Source of the DNA: Nemertoderma westbladi
Lineage: Eukaryota; Xenacoelomorpha; Nemertodermatida; Nemertodermatidae
Assembly (NCBI GenBank): GCA_032718475.1
Contig: JAUCBJ010006907.1
Coordinates: forward strand, 1 to 21,060
Length of the DNA: 21,060 bases
Direction: 5' to 3'
Shown here one piece after another: positions 14,724 through 21,060 of this stretch; position 1 is the first letter of the stretch; each line of letters begins with the position of its first letter. A program made the translations under genes and the position numbers. A model generated the notes under the pieces. That model had not been told where the DNA came from. It did no database searches and saw only the letters and a program-made list of their open reading frames with translations.

Positions 14724-17667
14724 ATGGCTACCAGAACTATTCCAAGTAACGGGCATGGTCAATCGAGCTCTAATATTTTCTGTGTATCTTCCTACAATAG
14801 TACAGGTTTATCACCAGATAAGCTCGAGTTTATTAAAGTTATTTTACTAGGGTCGGATATTGTATGCTTACAAGAACATTTTGTTCTGCAGGATAATATC
14901 TATAGGATTAAGAAAGAGTTTCCCCAGTCTCAGTATCATTGTATTGTTCAGCCTGCTACTTACTGCGATAATGCTGTGCGTGCCGGTAGGCCCTCCGGGG
15001 GTTTGTGTTTCATTATTAAGAATGCAGTATCTAAGTATGTTAATATTGTTAAAGTTAATAATCCTCGTTTACATGTTATTAGTTTGAACTTACCAAATGC
15101 AAAGCCACTTGTGTTAATTAACTCGTACTTCCCTGTAGATAAAAGAGACAATTTTGTCTCAGATGAGTTGCTCAAGTTATTTTGCGATATTAAAGACATT
15201 ATAAATTCAGTAGACTGTGCCAATGTGTTAATTGCCGGTGATATTAATGCAGATTTCTCCCGTACATCGTCTCATGTACATGCAGTCAGCCAATTTCTAC
15301 AGGAATTAAATTTTGGCCGTATGTGGGATATATTCCCTATTGATTTCACTTATACTTGTTTCAGGGAACAGTCTGTGTTTCATTCTACGTTAGATCACTT
15401 TTTTGGTAATAGTATGTTACTCGACAATGTTGTGGAATCAGATGTGGTACATTCCGGTGCCAATTTATCTTCACACTGCCCAATTTTTATAAAGTTTGAT
15501 ATTTGTTTTTTATATATGCCGGCTGGTAATTTAACTGGTAATAGCAGTAATAAATGTCGAGCTAATTTTAAACGAGCCTCATGTGAAAAACAACGTGAGT
15601 TTAGTGCTAAATTAACTGGGGCACTGAATAATTTGGAATCTTTTTCGGACATTTCGTTGTGTAACAATGTTTTTTGCACCGATTGCAGTCATAGAGTAGA
15701 TATAGAAAAATACACCATGGATATTCTGGAATCGATTGATAGTAGTTCTAGTTGCCTTGTTAATGGTCGAGGAAACGGGTCTGGGGGTTCATCTGATTCA
15801 TCCGACCGGCCGATTCTGCCAGGCTGGACTGACCATGTTAAACCTTTCAAAGAAGAGGCCATCTTCTGGCACAGTTTATGGGTTTCTGCAGGTTGTCCCA
15901 ACGCGTTCCAGAATCCACATTTGTTTCATATGCGGCGGGTCACTCGCTCCCAATATAAGTACGCCGTCCGGCGGTTAAAAAGGTCTGCTGATAAGGTTCG
16001 CCATGATAAACTCATACAGGCATGCCTTAAGAATAACACAGATATATTTAAGGAAATCAAGAAACTTCGTTCTGTGCCTAGCGGTGCAAGTACGACTATT
16101 GACGGCTGTTGTGATCAGCAATCCATAGCTGATAGGTTTTCTGATATTTATTCGAATCATTTTAATCAACCTTATGGTTCCGATGTAGAAAAAATGAACG
16201 ATACAATTTCAGAGAAGCTGAGAGGGTGCTCTACTGATGATTTGCCAAGTATTTCCCCGGAATTGATTTCTGAGGGTCTTTATAGACTTAAAAGTTCAAA
16301 GTGTGACGTCACATTTGGATTTGATTCTGATTGTTTAATAAATGGACCTCCCGAATTACGTGTACATCTGAGTAAATTATTTAATGTTTTCTTATCACAT
16401 GGCTACGTTCCTCAGTTCATATTAACGTGTGTAATCATTCCACTCATTAAGGACAAGTTGGGCGATCAGAATGTTTCGAATAATTATAGAGCGATTGCAC
16501 TCTCGTCTTTGTTGATCAAACTTTTTGAATGGGTAATGCTTGTTTCGCAGTCAGAATGTTTACTATTGGACGAACTGCAGTTCAGTTTTCAGTCAGGCTC
16601 TAGTACTTCTCAATGCACCTGGGCCGCATCTGAGGCCGTGGGGTTCTACTCGAGGCATTCGACTCCGGTTTATGGCTGTCTACTGGACCTGTCGAAGGCA
16701 TTCGACATGGTCGAATGGTGCAAGCTGTTTCTTGAACTGTTGAAAAAGGGGGTTTTGGCGTTTTTCCTTAGAGTGTTAATATGGATATATAGTAATCAAT
16801 CCTGCTGTGTGCGTTGGCAAAATTCTGACTCTAATTCGTTCAGTATTTCAAACGGCGTTAGGCAAGGATGTGGTTTCTATTTGCGAGGATTTCGCTAAGG
16901 ATAATAATCTCGTCTTCAGCACAAACCCTGAGTCAAAATGTATTCGTTTCGATTCAGTGTGGATTGAACCAAGTAATCACATTAATTTAAAAGGTGTTGA
17001 TCTTCCATGGGTCCAAGAGGCGTTACATCTAGGAAATTCAATAGATTATAAGAACACAATGGAGTCTGACATTACACGTAAGCGCGGTCAATTCATAGGA
17101 AAACTCAACGCCCTTCGCCAAGAATTTTATTTTGCAGACCGGTACCAACTGTGTAATATCCAACGTTTATATGCAACGAGTTTTTACGGCAGCAGTTTAT
17201 GGGACCTGTTTTCTCCACAGTGTTCTAGAATTTATAGCGCTTGGAACATTAACATTAGGATTATTTTTGGTTTACCTCGATTAACTCACAGATTTATTGT
17301 TGAAAATTTAGTCAATTTTATGCATCCCTGTATTATGTTACAATCGAGATTTGTGTCATTCAGTTTTAGTTTACTGTCTTCAATTAAACCATCCATTCGT
17401 TTTTTGGCTGAATTTTGTTTGTTCGATTGCAGATTGCGAGCCGGTTGTAATTTAAGAAAAATTGGTAATTTGTGCAATTTGCGTAATTTACGGTCATTAA
17501 CTGTTAAGAATGTAAAGCAATTATCATATGTTCCGTGCGGTATTGATAACTTATGGAAGGTCAATTTATGTAAAGAATTAATCAATTGTATCTCAGATAA
17601 CTGGGAGATCCCTTATTTTAGTACAAACGAGTTAAACGATATATTGGAGTATATAGCCACAGTGTAA
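14724..17667 (+). pseudogene. LINE ORF2: endonuclease plus reverse transcriptase with its catalytic core deleted
   Basis: ORF2 starts at ATG 14724, 38 bases after ORF1, and stays open to 16898. The AP-like endonuclease is complete: N25 in SYNSTGL, E51 in CLQEHF, GDINAD (about 172), TLDHF (about 222) and SSHCP (about 250). It would nick target DNA. RT follows: NYRAIALSSLLIKLFEW, ELQFSFQSGSSTSQC, CLLDLSKAFD (about 655, motif A) and NGVRQGC (motif B). At about 16872 the sequence jumps to ICEDFAKDNNLVF and changes frame, so motif C (the YADD-type pair) is missing. The C-terminal region continues in frame 1 to the stop at 17667 (SSLWDLFSPQCSRIYSAW, IIFGLPRLTHRF). From similar proteins I would expect very roughly 70-80 residues between the two, so a few hundred bases are lost. 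Confidence 0.9.
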
Positions 17668-17887
17668 ATGATTTAACATTATTTTTTGTGTATTTGTCTC
17701 ATATTGGTTGTGCATCTATTCTTTTCATGTGCCATCATTAATCCTGGTTTGGCTGTTCATGTTGGCTCTGTATTTACTTACTTTACACTTTATTTGTGCT
17801 ACCTTATTAGTATACTTTTTTACGCTGTACTTATTACTGTGTTAATAACGTACGATATTAAATTAAATAAAAATATATCCTTAGGAA
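17668..17887 (+). other. 3' untranslated region of element C
   Basis: AT-rich, ending in a run like TTAAATTAAATAAAAATATATCC. No poly(A) or clear simple-repeat tail. The short frame at 17686-17898 is hydrophobic by base composition and lacks support. Confidence 0.55.
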
Positions 17888-17894
17888 CCCCAAT

Positions 17895-17993
17895 ATAGAC
17901 AAATGAGCCTGATATATTGCTACAAAATTTAGAGCTCATAATGCTCTTTGAGCAGCCTGAGTCTACAAGTGCCTGAACTAATTTCCCGCCACA
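17895..17993 (-). pseudogene. Element B protease, catalytic part
   Basis: This stretch, too short to stand out as a frame, encodes GGKLVQALVDSGCSKSIMSS and then CSNISGSFVYIG on the minus strand. LVDSG is the aspartic protease active site. It follows the zinc-knuckle Gag in another frame and is cut by the LINE after VYIG; the next part is at 13260-13407. It would process the polyprotein. Confidence 0.82.
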
Positions 17994-17995
17994 AT

Positions 17996-18544
17996 TTATT
18001 TGAATGTTTTGTAAGTCGCCAGAGCTATAGTTTGGGGAACGTCTACTGGCACAAAGGTCGGTCTAGCCAAGTGGTCTTTGCCACCACACCTGTAGCAGCC
18101 CTCATAATTCCCCCCTCCTCTACTTTGACAGTGACGGGCATAGTGGCCTACTTCGCCACATTTAAAACACCCAGTTTGAGCGGTTTCTTGTCGTCGACTC
18201 GCAACGTCGCCACTCGCTTCGCCCCACCATCGCTGCCCATATTCCTGCTCTCTGAACCTCGGTGGAGGAATTCCTCTACCGCCTCGCCCGATAGAGAGTC
18301 CCCCTCGATTCTGTCGGTCACGATTTTTAGGGTGACGGAATCCGAATCCGGCAGCTCCAAACTGCTCGCACTCGTCCTTCCAACCCTGGAGTTCATATTT
18401 TCCTGCACTTTCGGAGATGAGTCGTCTCGATTGGGGTAGTAGCTCATCGAGATTTAGTGATCCAGCAAGGGCCTTCGTTTCCCCCTGGATAGACTCTGGT
18501 ACATTCCGCAAACAAATTGAGCTGCTAGCATCGCGTGGGCGCAA
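17996..18544 (-). pseudogene. Element B Gag, C-terminal part with zinc knuckles
   Basis: After a frameshift near 18505 the Gag continues in this frame. It has a capsid end (ESIQGETKALAGSLNLDELL), an Arg/Gly-rich basic stretch (GRGGRGIPPPRFREQ), and a good CCHC knuckle, CFKCGEVGHYARHC. A second knuckle, CYRCGGKDHLARPT, lacks the last Cys, either by mutation or a frame change. Knuckles bind genomic RNA during packaging. The residues after the second knuckle up to the stop are probably out of frame with protease, which is read in a different frame at 17895-17993. Confidence 0.88.
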
Positions 18545-18921
18545 TTTCTACTGATGTCATCGCCCTCCGTTATTAGGGATAGCAGCCGTTTCAAGTCAGC
18601 CAAGAACGTATCAACTGCTTCACCAGGTTTCAGCATCCGAGTTTTGAATTGTTCGTAAGCAGAGTATGTGTTTATAGCAAATGCTACAATGAGGCTTCTC
18701 TTTACTTCGTCGAAGTTGCTCTTTGATTCCTCCGGCAGTTGCGATACTACAGCATAGGCTGAACCTTCCAACGACAGTCTCAAATATGTGGCCTTGGATT
18801 CAGGTTTTAGGTTCGATTCGATCTCGAGTACACTATAGGTATCTTCAAAAATTTGTAGCCAAGCGCATGAGTCGGTTGATCCGTCATATTTTGTAACGTA
18901 GTCCGATAGTTTCGGAGCCAT
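18454..18921 (-). pseudogene. Element B Gag, N-terminal capsid part
   Basis: Starts at ATG 18921 (MAPKLSDYVTKYDG), only 23 bases after the 5' LTR, which is unusually close. It encodes a capsid-like region: DSCAWLQIFEDTYSVLEIES, ATYLRLSLEGSAYAVVSQLP, and KRSLIVAFAINTYSAYEQFKTR, comparable to the retrotransposon Gag fold. The correct frame ends near FVCGM; the last 15 or so codons are out of frame, and Gag resumes at about 18505 in the frame of the next fragment. A one-base change could explain the break. Confidence 0.88.
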
Positions 18922-18944
18922 ATTTAGTTAAAGCCTGGTTAGCT
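18922..18944 (-). other. Leader between 5' LTR and Gag in element B; no standard primer site
   Basis: Only 23 bases separate the LTR from the Gag ATG. Minus-strand sequence is AGCTAACCAGGCTTTAAC and so on. There is no TGG directly after the LTR as expected for a tRNA 3'-end primer. It may use an internal tRNA site, self-priming, or be mutated. Confidence 0.5.
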
Positions 18945-19189
18945 TGTTATACTGATGGTGTATTATGTTACGCCAAACAACTAGTTATATTTATAGAGCC
19001 AACAATATGTATATTATAGTTCAAAGTCTATATCTCGCAGTACTGCACACAACAGCACAACCGCACAGCAGACCACCACCCTACCAACCACGCTACCAAT
19101 ACCGGTACCTCGCTCTACCCCTCTAGGCCCGGAACAACCCCCCTCCCCATGGGGCTAGCCATGTGTCTAGCCTTTACGCTTATACTACA
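18945..19189 (-). repeat. Element B 5' LTR (245 bp)
   Basis: Same length as the 3' LTR at 10284-10528, with five substitutions. Ends are TGTTATACTG and TATACTACA. Confidence 0.95.
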
Positions 19190-19194
19190 AACGT
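19190..19194. repeat. Target-site duplication of element B, right copy (AACGT)
   Basis: Same as 10279-10283, directly outside the 5' LTR. It also forms the start of the remaining left palindrome arm. Confidence 0.9.
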
Positions 19195-19329
19195 CAAGCT
19201 ACTAATAGTAAAAAACCGTACCGGTAGGTATGTACAACAAGTAAATAAAGTAACAAATAGTTGTTGTACATACCTACCGGTACGGTTTTTTACTATTAGT
19301 AGCTTGACGTTAAATATAAATAAAATATT
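19190..19329. repeat. Perfect long palindrome (hairpin), right part
   Basis: The 51 bases at 19190-19240 are the exact reverse complement of 19261-19311, with a 20-base AT-rich loop. The right arm goes on to 19329, and its last 18 bases pair exactly with 10261-10278 across element B. Before element B inserted, this was a 158-bp palindrome with two 69-base arms and no mismatch. It could be a snap-back MITE-type element or an assembly or replication artefact. Confidence 0.93.
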
Positions 19330-20044
19330 CTTAAGATTAATTTTAAAAGTAAAGCAATATTGAATTTATTATGTAAAATGAATGTACAAATAGCTATCTT
19401 AAGTGAACTAATTCCACACAAAAGCTTATACAGTTTTGAATCTAATCACGGAAAAGTTTTCTTATATGATGATAGATCAAAGATGGGGCAACACAAATAT
19501 AAGGTAAAATTTTGTGAAAATAAATCTGCACCGCTAGGTGGCGCTGCAAATTTATGCTAATTTTTTAGGTTTGTAATTAAATTTTATTAAGAAAAAATTT
19601 ATAAAAGTTGTCTGATACTTTTATGCAGGAGGGCTATGTAGACACCCACAGAAATTATCACACTAATGATATCAAATACAACATCACTAATGAAAAACAG
19701 AAATTTAATACTTAAAGAAACTTAATTAAAAAAACCTAATAATAATAAAAATATCTGAAATTATTAATGAACAACATTTTAGTCTGCACCAAATGTTTTC
19801 CCACTAACAGAACTCTACCACCACCAGAAGACTATTTATTATGTTACTTAGCAACGGAGTGTATATCTGAAAATTTAAAGCAGTGGTAAATTAAAAAAAC
19901 TCAAACAGTTAGTAGGCCTACACACTGACACAATGGGTCGGGGCGGCTAATCTGATACAGCGCCCAACTACCTGGCAACCCTTCACCATCCTCAAAGACT
20001 TGGCCGCTTCTCCACTTCACCCTGAAGCCACAAAGGCAGTGAGA
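19330..20044. other. Non-coding AT-rich stretch
   Basis: No supported gene. The 66-codon frame at 19360-19560 has no recognisable motif. A short GC-richer piece at about 19930-20040 directly precedes RTE copy 3 and is of unknown origin. Confidence 0.5.
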
Positions 20045-20203
20045 GCTTCAAAGATAACTGTCAAAATTTTGGTCTTTTTGAAGTTAATAAAAAGAACAAC
20101 ACTAAAAGCAGCCTGTTCTAATGAGCTGAGGGAGGAGCTGTTGGGCTCCCTCTAGTGATTCTGAGAGTACTCCTAAGTCATCAGCAAAGTCATGATCAGT
20201 TAG

Positions 20204-20333
20204 TTACTTGGCAGGATTTTCTCGACTTCTGGAGCCAAAAGGTAGAGTTGCCATTACCCCACCATCATTATGATGATCTAAGGATATGCGTAGAACATAG
20301 CCAACCACAATTATGAACAACAATGATGCAAGT
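20204..20333 (-). pseudogene. RTE copy 3 RT fragment around motif B/C
   Basis: Encodes LASLLFIIVVGYVLRISLDHHNDGG and SRSRENPAK, the counterpart of the copy 2 region before the FADD motif. The FADD region itself lies just downstream (20185-20205 area), after a stop caused by substitutions. Frames also run out of this fragment into the 15-bp minisatellite insertion (Gly-Ser-Gln-Leu repeats), but those residues are not LINE protein. Confidence 0.75.
20328..20333. repeat. Six-base target duplication of the minisatellite insert, left copy (GCAAGT)
   Basis: GCAAGT precedes the insertion and recurs at 20636-20641. RTE copy 2 has a single GCAAGT at the matching place (about 4477-4482), which acts as the empty site. 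Confidence 0.75.
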
Positions 20334-20635
20334 GGAGTCCAAACAATTGCGACCCGGACAATTGCGACCCGGACAATTACGACCCGGACAATTGCGACCT
20401 GGACAATTGCAACCGGAAAATTCAGGGAGGACAATTGCGACCCAGACAATTGCGACCCAGACAATTGTGACCCGAACAATTGCGACCCAGAAAATTGCGA
20501 CTCGGTCAATTGCGACCTGGACAATTGCGACCCGGACAATTCTGTCCCCAAGAATTGCGTACGGGACAATTGCGACCCATAAATTTTAAAATCATGGGAC
20601 GCAATTATCCGGGTCTCAATTGTCCTAACATTGGC
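20334..20635. mobile_element. 302-bp insertion made of a 15-bp minisatellite with inverted ends
   Basis: The insertion interrupts RTE copy 3 and is flanked by GCAAGT duplications. Its core (about 20343-20581) is some 16 variable units of ACAATTGCGACCCGG. Near its right end, 20596-20623 is the reverse complement of 20343-20370 with three mismatches in 28, so the ends form an inverted repeat of the same unit. There is no coding capacity beyond frames forced by the 15-base period. It looks like a non-autonomous, foldback- or MITE-like element carrying an internal tandem array. Confidence 0.7.
20343..20581. repeat. 15-bp tandem repeat (ACAATTGCGACCCGG)n
   Basis: About 16 units, mostly intact with point changes and a few length changes. 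Each unit holds the palindrome CAATTG. Because 15 is a multiple of three, all frames give pentapeptide repeats (such as NCDPD or GSQLS), which are not genes. Confidence 0.92.
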
Positions 20636-20641
20636 GCAAGT
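20636..20641. repeat. Six-base target duplication of the minisatellite insert, right copy (GCAAGT)
   Basis: Identical to 20328-20333; LINE-homologous sequence resumes directly after it. Confidence 0.75.
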
Positions 20642-20677
20642 CTGTCTCTTGGAGGACTCCCCATAATAATTCAAATG

Positions 20678-21060
20678 ATGTAACCTGTCATTGTTAAGAA
20701 GCTTCTCAAGGTGGTCCTTCCAACCTTTGAGACGTTCAGCTGGAGATTCACCCTTAACCTTGGTGGTTGGTTGGATTTTCCTCCCAGTGAGCAGGTTTAC
20801 AGATTACCATGCCTGGGCTGATTGTCTCCTGTGAATTGTTAGCTTGTGAATTGTGAATAGCATTGTTAATAGAATCAACCTTATTATTGATATAGCTTCT
20901 TCAGGGACTTATTCTGTGCCTTAGAGAGAGGTCATCCGGCACTTCCGAATTCTGTGGTCGGTCCAGGGTGCCTTTTTCTTGTGTAGAGGAAGTATAGTAA
21001 GGATACAGGAAGTATTTCTGCAGATGCTAACTTTACTGCCTCTGTGAAGCCAGTATAGCC
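20678..21060 (-). pseudogene. RTE copy 3, endonuclease-RT linker remnant
   Basis: The minus strand encodes GRKIQPTTKVKGESPAERLKGW and KDHLEKLLNND around 20690-20785, typical of the linker just before RT in RTE-like ORF2 proteins. Upstream, at about 21010-21060, there is a short stretch reading TGFTEAVKLASAEIL. Several stops lie between the two. No complete frame is present. Confidence 0.6.

Larger units (their letters stand above)
13417..17887 (+). mobile_element. Element C: CR1-like LINE inserted in the element B protease
   Basis: A nearly full-length non-LTR retrotransposon on the plus strand, antisense to element B. It has ORF1 (13441-14685), ORF2 (14724-17667) and a short AT-rich 3' region. 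Boundaries are inferred from where element B protease coding stops and resumes. The nearest to a target duplication is CCCCACAAT at 13408-13416 against CCCCAAT at 17888-17894, which is imperfect, so ends are uncertain by about 20 bases. The ORF2 style suggests the CR1/Jockey supergroup. An internal deletion makes it non-functional. Confidence 0.88.
10284..19189 (-). mobile_element. Element B: Ty3/gypsy-like LTR retrotransposon, split by a LINE
   Basis: A full-length minus-strand element of 8,906 bases including a nested LINE. It has 245-bp LTRs, a polypurine tract, a 5-bp target duplication, and the order Gag, protease, RT, RNase H, integrase. The RT style (DFRELN, LGFGLGPAPKIL, GWLRVACA) is unlike element A and belongs to a different Ty3/gypsy-type lineage, which I cannot name with certainty. 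Without the LINE it is about 4.4 kb. Several frameshifts and stops make it non-autonomous. Confidence 0.93.
20045..21060 (-). mobile_element. RTE-like LINE copy 3, internally deleted and decayed
   Basis: Bases from about 20045 to 20333 and 20636 to 20677 match the minus-strand RT gene of copy 2 (its 4196-4520 region) with many substitutions. Conceptual translation gives ASLLFIIVVGYVLRISLDHH, and DFADDLGVLSES in another short stretch. Beyond about 20678 the sequence jumps to a region encoding GRKIQPTTKVKGESPAERLKGW, which looks like the linker between endonuclease and RT. So most of the RT N-terminal half is deleted. Its 3' end (RT thumb, hairpin and TAG tail) is also missing, and the element runs out of the window. 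Confidence 0.82.

Noticed and set aside
2319-19283. Recurring ACCGGT words in LTRs, palindrome, Gag, LINE and target duplication
   Set aside because: After removing duplicated copies the count is close to what is expected by chance in 21 kb.
19360-19560. 66-codon frame after the palindrome
   Set aside because: No motif, no splice or regulatory support and short; chance frame in AT-rich sequence.
20313-20683. Open frames of NCDPD, QLRPG, TIATR and GSQLS pentapeptide repeats
   Set aside because: They are forced by a 15-bp tandem repeat and appear in all frames on both strands.

Overview
This window is eukaryotic and almost certainly from a metazoan, probably an invertebrate. There are no bacterial operons, the unique sequence is AT-rich, one orphan reading frame ends in a strong splice donor, and nearly everything else is animal-type retrotransposon sequence. 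The host group cannot be fixed from sequence alone. A CsRn1-like Ty3/gypsy element and a CR1-like LINE would fit a flatworm, mollusc or similar animal.

Layout. (1) 1-458: the 3' end of an RTE-like LINE on + (copy 1), running in from outside the window. (2) 725-1230: an unrecognised, possibly host, exon. (3) 2210-9208: a complete, decayed LTR retrotransposon on - (element A). It has 166-bp LTRs, 5-bp target duplications (GTAAC), a polypurine tract and a tRNA-Trp-like primer site. Gag, protease, RT, RNase H and integrase follow in that order. The CHCC Gag motif and Trp primer place it in the CsRn1 group of Ty3/gypsy. Its integrase is split by a 1,487-bp 5'-truncated RTE-like copy (copy 2, 3508-4994) bounded by a 15-bp target duplication. 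Its RT is broken by a 29-bp minisatellite grown from RT coding sequence. (4) 9214-10280: non-coding, with a tRNA-like Pol III unit on -. (5) 10284-19189: a second decayed Ty3/gypsy-like element on - (element B). It has 245-bp LTRs, a 5-bp duplication (AACGT) and a zinc-knuckle Gag. Its protease is split by a CR1-like LINE on + (element C, about 13417-17887), which has ORF1 (one TGA stop) and ORF2 (endonuclease intact, RT catalytic core deleted). Element B itself sits in one arm of a perfect 69-bp-arm palindrome (10261-10278 plus 19190-19329). (6) About 20045-21060: a third, internally deleted RTE-like copy on - (copy 3), carrying a 302-bp minisatellite insertion with a 6-bp target duplication.

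The genes do not form a host pathway. They are independent mobile elements nested in order: palindrome, then element B, then element C; element A, then RTE copy 2; RTE copy 3, then the minisatellite insert. LTR pairs differ by about 2% (A: 3 of 166; B: 5 of 245), so both LTR insertions are fairly recent. RTE copies 1 and 2 are nearly identical over their shared 3' ends, so that family was recently mobile.

I found no convincing new protein-coding system. The best leads are the minisatellite insertion (20334-20635), the split perfect palindrome, the coding-derived 29-bp minisatellite, the orphan exon at 725-1230 and the tRNA-like unit at 10081-10167.
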